Shown here one piece after another: positions 17,990 through 26,060 of a stretch of DNA of 44,134 nucleotides. This DNA is from Bacillota bacterium (lineage in GTDB: Bacteria > Bacillota_I > Bacilli_A > Izemoplasmatales > UBA1188): the NCBI GenBank assembly GCA_023410715.1, contig JAEYPN010000019.1, positions 1 to 44,134 of the forward strand, given 5' to 3'. Made by a program: the position numbers and the translations under genes. Numbering within the stretch: position 1 is the first letter of the stretch; each line of letters opens with the position of its first letter. Below the pieces are notes generated by a model. It made no database searches. It was not told where the DNA came from and was given only the letters and a program-made list of their open reading frames with translations.

Positions 17990-18240
17990 AGTTTTTTTAA
18001 TTGAATATGCTAATATAGATGGCTAAACAGAAGAAATAATTAATCGTAAGTATTTCTACTTGAAAATGGTTTAAAAGAAACTAAGTATTTAATTAAAATT
18101 AGTGGAGTAACTCAAGAAATAATTATTAAAAATGGTAATTTTAGTAAAGCGAAATTTAAGGCTTCTTAGTATTTTATAGTAATTTAACACTTTGATCTAG
18201 GATTTGGAATAAAAATGAAAATAAATCAAAATTTTTACTT
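17990..18240 (+). pseudogene. decayed DnaQ-type 3'-5' exonuclease remnant (tentative)
   Basis: This 555-base stretch between tRNA-Cys and plsX has no intact gene. Reading the plus strand across stops and small shifts gives EYANIDG, then TEEIINR, then YLIKISGVTQEI followed by NGNFSKAKF, then a few stops and HFDLGF. The order and spacing resemble DnaQ-family exonucleases: Exo I (FD-TTG), EIIEIG, the I-x-x-LTGIT-E block, and Exo II with HN-x-x-FDLGFL. At least four in-frame stops interrupt it. The assignment rests on short motifs by eye, so treat it as a hypothesis. The rest of the stretch holds a small hairpin and the plsX promoter. Confidence 0.4.
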
Positions 18241-18269
18241 TTAGAGTTATTGTATAATTGAAAGGTAAA

Positions 18270-18300
18270 GCTATATGATAATTTCATTATTCTATATAGC
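18270..18300. other. hairpin upstream of plsX
   Basis: GCTATAT (18270-18276) pairs with ATATAGC (18294-18300), with an inner ATAAT/ATTAT pair separated by TTC. No T tract follows, so it is not a standard terminator. It does not match a FapR box. Could be an operator or chance in AT-rich sequence. Confidence 0.3.
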
Positions 18301-18331
18301 GTAAATATTTAGAATTAAGTTAATAATATTT

Positions 18332-18359
18332 ATGACAAAAAGAAATTTTATGATATACT
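18332..18359 (+). promoter_or_regulatory. probable plsX promoter
   Basis: ATGACA (18332-18337), a 16-base spacer and TATACT (18354-18359) preceded by TGA, about 36 bases before the chosen start. Confidence 0.5.
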
Positions 18360-18395
18360 TTAAATATAAAGATAATATAAATGAGGTTACTAAAA

Positions 18396-19406
18396 ATGAT
18401 AAAAATAATTGTTGACGGATTCGGCGGAGACCACAGTCCATTTGTAAACGTCGAAGGAACAGTAAAAGCATTAAATGAGATAAGTGATTTAGAGGTCGTT
18501 TTAACTGGCGATGAAGCTTTATTAAATGAAGAATTAAAAAAATACACTTATGATCATTCAAGGTTAAAAATAGTACACGCTCCTGAAGTGATTTTATGTG
18601 ATGAAAAACCAACAGATGCCTTTAGAAAGAAAAAAGATAGCTCACTAGCTAAAGCTTATGAACTACTTAAAAATGAAGATGAAATTAAAGGCCTAGTGAG
18701 CATTGGTTCAACTGGTGCTGTTCTTGTTGGTTCAGTTTTAAAATTAGGAAGGATTAATGGCGTTAAACGTCCTGCCTTCTGTCCAATTTTACCAACAATG
18801 TCAGGTGGAATTGTTGGTATCTGTGATAGTGGAGCTAATGTTGACTGTGAGCCAATTAACCTTGTTCAGTTTGCACTAATGGGAAGTTTATATATGGAAA
18901 AAGCATATGGCATTAAAAACCCTCGGATAGCTTTACTAAATATTGGTACTGAAGAAGGGAAAGGCGACAACCTGAGAAAAGAAACATATGACTTACTAAA
19001 AGAACAAAAAGATCTAAATTTTGTTGGTAATATGGAAAGCCGCGATTTATTAACGGGAGAATATGATTTAGTCGTATGTGATGGTTTTAGTGGTAATGTT
19101 TTAATTAAATCAACTGAAGGGGCTTGCTTAGAAGTACTAACGCTTTTAAAGAAAACTTTTAAATCAAGCTTAAAGAATAAATTAGGTGCTCTACTTGTAA
19201 AAAAAGATATCATGAAAATTAAAAACATGATGGATTATAATAACTATGGCGGTGGCGTTATGCTTGGTGTAAGTAAAGTTATCGTTAAAGGTCATGGTAG
19301 TAGCAAATCTTTAGCCATTTATAATTGTATAAAACAAGCATATAAAATGGAAAAAGAAAATTTATGCGCATCAATCACAAAAGCAATTGAAGAGAAAAAC
19401 AAATAA
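18396..19406 (+). CDS. plsX: phosphate acyltransferase PlsX
   Basis: Makes acyl-phosphate from acyl-ACP for phosphatidic acid synthesis with PlsY; a peripheral membrane enzyme. Family features are the N-terminal IIVDGFGGDHSP, a SIGSTGAVLVGS block near residue 100, PILPTMSGG near 130, then LLNIGTEEGKG and DGFSGNVLIKSTEG. 336 aa from the ATG at 18396, chosen because GAGG lies eight bases upstream; an in-frame ATG at 18381 contains that site and has none of its own. PlsX is often linked to fapR, fabD or acpP, but here it stands alone between the tRNA cluster and a convergent gene. Confidence 0.95.
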   Translation: MIKIIVDGFGGDHSPFVNVEGTVKALNEISDLEVVLTGDEALLNEELKKYTYDHSRLKIVHAPEVILCDEKPTDAFRKKKDSSLAKAYELLKNEDEIKGLVSIGSTGAVLVGSVLKLGRINGVKRPAFCPILPTMSGGIVGICDSGANVDCEPINLVQFALMGSLYMEKAYGIKNPRIALLNIGTEEGKGDNLRKETYDLLKEQKDLNFVGNMESRDLLTGEYDLVVCDGFSGNVLIKSTEGACLEVLTLLKKTFKSSLKNKLGALLVKKDIMKIKNMMDYNNYGGGVMLGVSKVIVKGHGSSKSLAIYNCIKQAYKMEKENLCASITKAIEEKNK

Positions 19407-19416
19407 ATATTAAATG

Positions 19417-19449
19417 AAAAAATAGAATCGCGAGAAGATTCTATTTTTT
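19417..19449. terminator. bidirectional terminator between plsX and the asparagine synthetase gene
   Basis: AAAAAATAGAATC (19417-19429) pairs with GATTCTATTTTTT (19437-19449). T tracts arise on both strands. The right arm contains the stop codon of the minus-strand gene. Confidence 0.85.
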
Positions 19450-21135
19450 TATATTTAGTTTGATGTTATATTTTTTACCCCAATAATGGATTTGATACAA
19501 GTAAGCCATTAATTGTGGTTTTGTCATTAATTGGCCATACCATGGTCTGTCAAAATCATCTTCTACTAATAATGAATTAACTTTCTCAATATCAAACAAA
19601 TCATGTAAAATTGACTTTTCATCTAATATTGCTTCTTTTAATAATTTTTTAACTTCTTCTTTATAGATTGGGCTCATTGTTTTAGGAAACGGACTTTTTT
19701 TTCGGTTTAAAATTTCTACAGGAAGTAAATCTTTAAATGCCTCTCTAAGTAAAGCTTTTTCTTGATTATTATAAAATTTATATTTAAATGGCACGTTATA
19801 TAAGAATTTAATTAGACGCATATCACCAAATGGTACATAAAGTGATAAATCGGCTTCTAGAGCCATTTGACTATTGCGGTAGATGAGAGTTGGTAAGAAT
19901 GAATAAACATTCAAATAATACAAAATATGCTCGTTTTTCTCTTCTTCAGTAAACTCATCAAGAAGTGGTACTTCTTTTACTAATTCATGGTAGCGATCAG
20001 TTATGTATTCTTTAATATTTAGTTTATCTTTAAGTTCTGGTTTTAATAAATCAAGTCTTACATCAAGATTTCTAAGCCATGGAAATAATTCACCTTTTGT
20101 ATCGCGGTAATACCATGGATATCCGCCAAATATTTCATCACTTATTTCACCAGTAATAACGTCATGATGACGGTCTTGGATTTTATTAAGTAGTAAATAA
20201 AGAACGCTATCAACATCTGCCATACCTGGATAGTCACGAAGTTCAACCATTTTCCCTAAGACATTGGCTAACTCTTTATTATTGATAACGACAGTTTCAT
20301 GATTAGTTGGATATTTTTCAAGTAAATATTTGACATATTCTTGATCGTGAGAAACTAAAAAGTCATTCCCTTTAAAGTCAGCATTACTATTTTCATAATC
20401 CATTGATATTGTATCTAACTTTCTTTTTCTTGCAATATAAGAACTAATGACACTTGAATCTAATCCACCAGAAACTAAAATTGATGGATCTTTAATATAT
20501 TCTAAGGTATTATCAATTGAACTTTCAACCAAGTCTTTAGTAATTTTAACAGTTAAAGGTTGTGAATAAGTGTATTTTTCTGGAATTAACTTAAAATAAG
20601 GTTTAACTTCTAATTCGCCCTTATATGTTAAACAGTAACCCCCTCTTAATTCAAAAACGTCTTTATATACTGTCTTACCAGGCGTATGACCTGGACCCAT
20701 ACCAAGAAGTTCACATAATCCGATATTATCAACAATTGTTTCACCAATTAATGGTAATAAGTCACTTAATTTACTGGCAAAATATAAGTTATTATCTCTA
20801 TATGCATAAAAAAATGGTTTTAAGCCTAATGGATCGCGGAAAATCTTAATTTCATTATCATGAATAATAATAACGATAAATTCACCTAATAAGTTATTAA
20901 ATGCTTCATTACCTAATTCTAGGTAATATTTAAGAATAACTTCTTCATCCTTACCAGTTTTAAATATTTTTCCATGTTCCATAAGATTATTTTTAATTTC
21001 TTTCAAATTAAAAAGCTTACCTGAAAAAATGACGATATGGTCATCAACAAGTAAGCTTTTTTCACAATTAATATTATAAAAATTTGAATTAATTTGATTT
21101 TGAATTAATTCTTTTTTATTTGTTCCAAATATCAT
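19441..21135 (-). CDS. asparagine synthetase-like protein with a degenerate glutaminase domain
   Basis: The C-terminal synthetase domain is intact: PP-loop SGGLDSS at 222-228, then a GEISDEIFGGYPWYY block near 325-340, and YVPFGDMRLIKFLY near 450. The N-terminal class II glutaminase domain is not. The protein begins MIFGTN instead of Met-Cys-Gly, the Arg-Gly-Pro-Asp region is missing, and the usual Asn-Gly-Glu is Ser-Gly-Lys at 38-40, about 35 residues early. The later glutaminase core (GEFIVIII, FRDPLGLKPFFY) remains as a scaffold. The start is secure: AGGTGA lies before ATG 21135, with no upstream Cys codon in frame. Predicted to be ammonia dependent. It is the last gene of the rnf-mscL-asn operon. 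A non-asparagine amide product is possible. Confidence 0.85.
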   Translation of the reverse strand: MIFGTNKKELIQNQINSNFYNINCEKSLLVDDHIVIFSGKLFNLKEIKNNLMEHGKIFKTGKDEEVILKYYLELGNEAFNNLLGEFIVIIIHDNEIKIFRDPLGLKPFFYAYRDNNLYFASKLSDLLPLIGETIVDNIGLCELLGMGPGHTPGKTVYKDVFELRGGYCLTYKGELEVKPYFKLIPEKYTYSQPLTVKITKDLVESSIDNTLEYIKDPSILVSGGLDSSVISSYIARKRKLDTISMDYENSNADFKGNDFLVSHDQEYVKYLLEKYPTNHETVVINNKELANVLGKMVELRDYPGMADVDSVLYLLLNKIQDRHHDVITGEISDEIFGGYPWYYRDTKGELFPWLRNLDVRLDLLKPELKDKLNIKEYITDRYHELVKEVPLLDEFTEEEKNEHILYYLNVYSFLPTLIYRNSQMALEADLSLYVPFGDMRLIKFLYNVPFKYKFYNNQEKALLREAFKDLLPVEILNRKKSPFPKTMSPIYKEEVKKLLKEAILDEKSILHDLFDIEKVNSLLVEDDFDRPWYGQLMTKPQLMAYLYQIHYWGKKYNIKLNIKK

Positions 21136-21165
21136 ATTTTCACCTATACTAGGTTATGATATTTT

Positions 21166-21675
21166 TTATTTTTTGTCTGGGCTATTTTGATTTTTTATTA
21201 AATCGATAATTTCTTGAAGTAACTCAGTTTCAGTTTTTTGTGGTGTTTGAGGAACAACTTCTTCTACCACTTGAGGTTTTTCTTCTTCATTTTCAACTTT
21301 CTCATCAATTTTCTTTTTTAATCCGTCAATTTTTTCTTTTAGTTTTTTATTTACGTCATTTCGGATTAAAACCTTTAATACAAAATAAATTGAAAAGGAA
21401 ATAATAATAAATTGAAAAATTGTATTAATGAAATTACCATAATTAATAATAATATCTTCAGAATAAACATATGTCCAGTCTTTAAAGCTATTTTTACCAA
21501 ATAGCATCGCAACACTTGGCATAATGATATCTTTTACTAAGGAATTTACAATGGCATTAAAAGTGGAACCAATTACAACCGCAACTGCAAGATCAATAAT
21601 GTTTCCTTTTTTAATAAATTCAGCATAACCTTTTAAAAAACCTCGAGCTGCTTTCTTTTTATTTTTCTTTGCCAT
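21166..21675 (-). CDS. mscL: large-conductance mechanosensitive channel
   Basis: A pressure-relief channel. The first transmembrane segment has the MscL signature FIKKGNIIDLAVAVVIG (about residues 16-32). A loop and the second transmembrane segment (~85-105) follow. The cytoplasmic tail is long and charged, with EENEEEKPQ-type residues and a final coiled helix. 169 aa, versus ~130-150 usual, with the extra length in the tail. AAGGAG precedes the start. It lies 15 bases after rnfB and 30 before the asparagine synthetase gene, so it is probably in the rnf transcript. Confidence 0.93.
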   Translation of the reverse strand: MAKKNKKKAARGFLKGYAEFIKKGNIIDLAVAVVIGSTFNAIVNSLVKDIIMPSVAMLFGKNSFKDWTYVYSEDIIINYGNFINTIFQFIIISFSIYFVLKVLIRNDVNKKLKEKIDGLKKKIDEKVENEEEKPQVVEEVVPQTPQKTETELLQEIIDLIKNQNSPDKK

Positions 21676-21690
21676 ATATATTCTCCTTAA

Positions 21691-21972
21691 TTATTTCTTT
21701 AAATCTTTTAAAAATTCTAAAATTCTTTCCTCTTGTTCCTTCTTCATTGGTTTACAATTACTTGGTTTACCTTCACCATTATAAATTGCACGAGCAAGAC
21801 CAGAACATCCTGGGAATCCACATGCACCACAGTTATAACCTGGCATTAACTCAATTAACTTCGTTAAATTTTCATCAGTTTTTACTGCAAATATCGTAGA
21901 AACAATATAAATTAAAACACCTAAGATTAGACCAATGCCTGATAACACTAACGCAGGAATTAAAATATCCAT
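21691..21972 (-). CDS. rnfB: minimal RnfB, N-terminal anchor and one Fe-S domain only
   Basis: 93 aa: a transmembrane helix (about 4-28), then the RnfB four-cysteine domain NCGACGFPGCSGLARAI with a distal NCKP, which should bind one [4Fe-4S] cluster, and a short charged helix. Normal RnfB (~190-330 aa) continues with at least two ferredoxin-type clusters; these are absent. A stop and the mscL ribosome site follow within 15 bases, so no frameshifted remnant is present. Last of the six rnf genes. RnfB is usually the entry point for reduced ferredoxin, so electron input may be changed here or need another protein. Confidence 0.88.
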   Translation of the reverse strand: MDILIPALVLSGIGLILGVLIYIVSTIFAVKTDENLTKLIELMPGYNCGACGFPGCSGLARAIYNGEGKPSNCKPMKKEQEERILEFLKDLKK

Positions 21973-21984
21973 AATTATATCCTC

Positions 21985-22656
21985 CTATATTAAATCACTA
22001 ATGTCAAAATATTCACTGACATTGTAATTTACATTAAGTGTTGTTTTTTCTACAATTGCTTTTTCTTCTTCCACTGGTTCTGGAGCTAATCCGCCGAATC
22101 TTGAGAAGATTAAAGCTAAAATTGCTGCTGTAATTAATGCAATTGGTACACCTTTAAAAGCATTAGGAACTGGAGAATAGTCAATCTTTTCTCTAAGTGT
22201 TGAGAAAATCCACATTACAAATAAGAATCCAAGTGAAATAGATGCTGAATATACAATAACTTCTAAGAAATTGTAACCTTTATCTATGCTTAAGATTGCT
22301 GTACCAAGAACGGCACAGTTAGTTGTAATTAATGGAAGATAAATACCAAGTGATTCATATAGTGATGGAGATAGTTTTTTAATAATAAACTCAGCCATTT
22401 GAACTAGTGCAGCTATAATTAGTATGAACACGATTGTTCTCATATATACCATACCTAATTTAACTAAAATTAGATTATAAACTGCATATGTAACAATAGT
22501 TGATAAAACTATTACTAAAACAACGGCTATACCCATACCAATTGCTGATTTTTTACTCTTAGATACCCCAAGGAAAGGGCAAATACCAAGGAATTGATTT
22601 AAAATTACATTTTCAATTAGAAACGCTGTAAATGCAATAGAAATAATTGATAACAT
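21985..22656 (-). CDS. rnfA: RnfA, membrane subunit of the Rnf complex
   Basis: Six-helix membrane subunit with the family block FLIENVILNQFLGICPFLGVSK (split: residues ~12-23 and ~24-33) holding the conserved Cys near residue 26. A matching TNCAVLGTAI lies near 111-120, the second half-site Cys. RnfA and RnfE pair in the membrane and hold an intramembrane iron-sulfur centre through these cysteines. 223 aa, about 30 longer than usual, the excess being a C-terminal PEPVEEEKAIVEKT-type acidic tail. Starts in a TAATG overlap with rnfE, with AAGGAGG ahead. Confidence 0.95.
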   Translation of the reverse strand: MLSIISIAFTAFLIENVILNQFLGICPFLGVSKSKKSAIGMGIAVVLVIVLSTIVTYAVYNLILVKLGMVYMRTIVFILIIAALVQMAEFIIKKLSPSLYESLGIYLPLITTNCAVLGTAILSIDKGYNFLEVIVYSASISLGFLFVMWIFSTLREKIDYSPVPNAFKGVPIALITAAILALIFSRFGGLAPEPVEEEKAIVEKTTLNVNYNVSEYFDISDLI

Positions 22657-23309
22657 TATTTAGCCTCCTTCTTGTTAGCTTTAGCATTTTTAATAGCGGC
22701 AATAGTCGCAAGAACAAAGCCAAATGTTAAGAATGCACCTGCAGGTGAAACAAATAATGAGTTTGGTTCAATGCCTAAGAAATTATAAATAGGCATTAAA
22801 TTAAGTTTAAGATTACCCCAAATAGTTATTGAGCCTGCACCTAAAACTTCTCTTATTAATGAAATAATAGCTAAAGCCATTGTATATCCAAGTGCCATAG
22901 AAATACCATCGATTACTGAATCTAATGGTTTATTCTTTGAAGCATAAGCTTCAGCACGTCCTAAAATAATACAGTTAACAACGATTAAAGGAATGAACAC
23001 GCCTAAAGTACTATGTAATTCAGGTAAGAATGCTTGCATAACCAAATCAACTATTGTAACTAGTGTAGCTATTACAACTATGTAAACCGGAATTCTTATT
23101 TGTTCAATTGATTCTCTTAACCATTTGCTTGAATTAATCAAAGAAATAATTAAATTTGATAATACTAGTACAAGAAGAATTGCAGCTCCCATACCTAAAG
23201 CATTTTCAATTGATTTAGTTATTGCTAAGGAAGGACATGTTCCTAAAACTGATACAAATAGTGGATTTTCTTTAATAAATCCTTTTAATAAATTTTCTTT
23301 TTTTGTCAT
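22656..23309 (-). CDS. rnfE: RnfE, membrane subunit of the Rnf complex
   Basis: Six-helix partner of RnfA with the mirrored motifs NPLFVSVLGTCPSLAITKS (about 10-28) and VNCIILGRAEAY near 116-127, each with the conserved Cys. 217 aa from the ATG at 23309. I prefer this to a TTG reading start at 23324 because GGAG from the end of rnfG is nine bases upstream of the ATG. rnfG stops with TGA four bases earlier. Confidence 0.95.
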   Translation of the reverse strand: MTKKENLLKGFIKENPLFVSVLGTCPSLAITKSIENALGMGAAILLVLVLSNLIISLINSSKWLRESIEQIRIPVYIVVIATLVTIVDLVMQAFLPELHSTLGVFIPLIVVNCIILGRAEAYASKNKPLDSVIDGISMALGYTMALAIISLIREVLGAGSITIWGNLKLNLMPIYNFLGIEPNSLFVSPAGAFLTFGFVLATIAAIKNAKANKKEAK

Positions 23310-23313
23310 ATTA

Positions 23314-23847
23314 TCACGCTCCAAAGCTTCTTTGAGCTTGTTTTAAAGCTAATTTTAGACCACGCTTAACAGCTTTTGAAGAGACAGTAGCACCAGTAAT
23401 TCCTTCAAAATTGTCGTCTAATGAACTAAGTGGTTTAGATACCACATTAAAATCTTCATCAACAATTTTTGAACCAATTCCTTTGGTTTCTGAATGACTG
23501 ATTACTTTAAGACCAGCAAGCTTTAGATCTTCTTTTTCAACAACAACAAGTAATTCAATGTTTCCACCATAGCCACCTGTTGCAGTTAATAAATAAGCAT
23601 TGGCAAATACTTCGCCATTTTTCTTTATAACATATATTTCTGAAACGTTAGTATATTTTGATGTAACGTTATCAACAGTAAATTCATATTCACTACCTGA
23701 ATAGAATTCTTTTAAATTAGTTTGAACCTTTTCTAATTTAGCTGCTTCAATTATTGGAGATGTTATTTTATTAGAAACAGCTAGAAGTAACCCACAAATT
23801 AATGAAAAGGCAAATAATAATAAACCTGTTTTTAGTCCTTTATTCAT
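23314..23847 (-). CDS. rnfG: RnfG, FMN-carrying subunit
   Basis: One N-terminal transmembrane helix (~7-27), then an extracytoplasmic FMN-binding domain with GGYGGNIELLVVV, HSETKGIGSKI (about 118-128) and the flavinylation motif TGATVSS at 151-157. The position that normally carries FMN through a Thr is Ser156 here; the motif class allows Ser or Thr. 177 aa, normal length. FMN attachment needs ApbE, which is not in this window. AAAGGAGG before the ATG. Ends in TGA. Confidence 0.94.
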   Translation of the reverse strand: MNKGLKTGLLLFAFSLICGLLLAVSNKITSPIIEAAKLEKVQTNLKEFYSGSEYEFTVDNVTSKYTNVSEIYVIKKNGEVFANAYLLTATGGYGGNIELLVVVEKEDLKLAGLKVISHSETKGIGSKIVDEDFNVVSKPLSSLDDNFEGITGATVSSKAVKRGLKLALKQAQRSFGA

Positions 23848-23849
23848 TT

Positions 23850-26060
23850 TTAGTTACCTCCTTTAACAGACTCAATGAAGATTTTAGCCATTGCTAAATT
23901 TTTCTTCAAGGCTTGAGAAGTATAAGTAGCGCCAGCAACACCTGTAAAGTTATCTAGTTCACTAGCAAATTTTTCTTCGACTGCTGGATGATCTGCACCT
24001 TGATATTGGTCATTATATTCTTCAGCATAGCTTTCAAAATCTGTTGTAGTAACATTAGTTATAACTCCATCAGTAATTGTAAATGTTGTTTTAACTTGGC
24101 CAACATAACCAGATGATTGAACTACTAAAGTATAAGTTGTATTATTCTTTTCAACAGAAACTACTTTAGCAAATTTTTTAACTGCTTCTACTGCTTCGTT
24201 TTTAAATTTTGTTTGGGCTTCTTCTAAAGGATTAGAAGCAGTACCAACAACTCTTAAAAAGTTGCCATCTTTATCTAAGACAATATCAGTTGTAACATCA
24301 GTATTATTAACTGCATATGTTACATTTGCGATAAATTCATCTAAATTATCAAAGTTTGGACGAATACTATTTAATGATGTTGTGTAAGAAGATAAATGAG
24401 GAATAAATGCTTTTACAAATACTAATGAAGATTTTAAAGCATTTGATGTCATAGTTGCACCAGTTACACCAGTAAAGTTTTCAAGTTCACCAGTAAATTT
24501 GTTTTCAACTGCAGGAGGTAAAGCTCCACTATATGACTCACTATTTTCATAAGATTCAAAACCAGCAATATATTTTGCACTTATAACAGTACTATTCTTG
24601 ATTGTATATTCGATCTTTAAACCTGGATTGTATCCAATTGACTTAACAGTTACAAGCATAGTGTCATCTTTTTTCTCAACCTTAAAAATGACATTACTTA
24701 AACTGTCAATTTTGCTCTTAACTTTTGAATCTAATTCAGTAACATTAATATCTGTTGGTTGTACACCAGATACATAAGCACCTTGAAGGTTATAAACTAG
24801 ATTATAAGTTTTTAAAACACCATCTTTTGTAACATCTACTGTTACATTAATTTCTTCATATTTATCTAAATTTTGTTTAACTTCTTTGATTTCACTTGTT
24901 ATATTAGGAGCTGTGTAAACCTGGTATATTGAAGAAGCTCTAACAACAGTAAATGTTGAAAGTAACACAAGTAAGCATCCAAATATAATAACTGGTCTTA
25001 AAGCTGATTTTTTATAACCAATAGCTCTAACTTTAGCTGATGCAGTATCAATCATAATAACAAAAATATTACCAGCTAAGATTGCTGTTGCAACACCTTC
25101 AGGTAAAACACCAACAAATCTAAATAATACAGTTAAAATACCAACAAAGACACCATACCAAACTTTACCAAGTGGATTTCTTGGTGATGTTACAGGTTCA
25201 GTAAGCATGAATACCGCCCCAAAGAATACACCACCTGATAAGATGCTATATACTGGGAACCAAATACCAGTAACGCCATTAGTTAAACCAATTATCCATG
25301 AAAGGATAAATACTGTAGCAATATAAATAACTGGTAATTTATAATTAATAACTCTTCTTACAACTAAGTATATAAATGCAACAAGACAAGCAAGAGCACT
25401 TGTTTCACCAAAGGCACCAGGAATTGTCCCTAAGAAGAAATTAAGTAGTGAACCAAATGGTTTAACTAATACATCATATGATAATGTAGTTTGATTACCT
25501 GCTAATACTGCTAAAGGTGTAGCACCAGTAATAGCTGTAATTTTACTTAGTGATTCACCAGCATTGCTTATTACGCCAGTAAATGCAAAAGCAATTAAGA
25601 TATATCCAACTAATGCTGGATTAAATACGTTATGTCCAAAACCACCAAAAAGCATTTTGGCAATAATTGTTGCAAAGAAACACCCAGTAACCAACACCCA
25701 AATTGGTGTATAAGAAGGTAATATTAATGCTAATAATATACCAGGAATAGCTGGATAAGTTACTTTTAACTTACTTACAATACCCTTGAATGTTTTAGCA
25801 TCCTTGTCCATTAAGAATAGGGCAAATCCTTCAAGTATATAACATGCTAGTCCACCAACAATAACAATAATTAGTGGATATAACATTTGATAGAAATTTA
25901 TTTCATCATTGATAAAAGGTTTTAAACCATTTTTATACCAACCAAATAAAATAACAGGAATTAATGCGATTAAAAAATCGCGCATCATTGTGCTTGTATT
26001 ATGACCCTTTGAATCAGCAATTCTTACAAAAGGGGTTTTTCCATTTTTAAAACGACCCAT
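23850..26060 (-). CDS. rnfD: RnfD fused to two extra FMN-binding domains
   Basis: Residues ~1-373 are a full RnfD: about nine to ten membrane segments, NPALVGY near 147-153 and the flavinylation site TGATPLA at 178-184 (Thr181). After the last membrane helix (~356-373) comes an extracytoplasmic tail of about 360 residues, twice the size of a normal RnfD. It holds two similar modules. Each ends with a flavinylation motif: TGATMTS (533-539, Thr538) and AGATYTS (709-715, Thr714). Each is preceded by FESY, a P-AVE-KF stretch and a NFTGV lead-in, so the tail looks like an internal duplication. The protein could carry three covalent FMNs. 736 aa. TAATG overlap with rnfC. Confidence 0.93.
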   Translation of the reverse strand: MGRFKNGKTPFVRIADSKGHNTSTMMRDFLIALIPVILFGWYKNGLKPFINDEINFYQMLYPLIIVIVGGLACYILEGFALFLMDKDAKTFKGIVSKLKVTYPAIPGILLALILPSYTPIWVLVTGCFFATIIAKMLFGGFGHNVFNPALVGYILIAFAFTGVISNAGESLSKITAITGATPLAVLAGNQTTLSYDVLVKPFGSLLNFFLGTIPGAFGETSALACLVAFIYLVVRRVINYKLPVIYIATVFILSWIIGLTNGVTGIWFPVYSILSGGVFFGAVFMLTEPVTSPRNPLGKVWYGVFVGILTVLFRFVGVLPEGVATAILAGNIFVIMIDTASAKVRAIGYKKSALRPVIIFGCLLVLLSTFTVVRASSIYQVYTAPNITSEIKEVKQNLDKYEEINVTVDVTKDGVLKTYNLVYNLQGAYVSGVQPTDINVTELDSKVKSKIDSLSNVIFKVEKKDDTMLVTVKSIGYNPGLKIEYTIKNSTVISAKYIAGFESYENSESYSGALPPAVENKFTGELENFTGVTGATMTSNALKSSLVFVKAFIPHLSSYTTSLNSIRPNFDNLDEFIANVTYAVNNTDVTTDIVLDKDGNFLRVVGTASNPLEEAQTKFKNEAVEAVKKFAKVVSVEKNNTTYTLVVQSSGYVGQVKTTFTITDGVITNVTTTDFESYAEEYNDQYQGADHPAVEEKFASELDNFTGVAGATYTSQALKKNLAMAKIFIESVKGGN

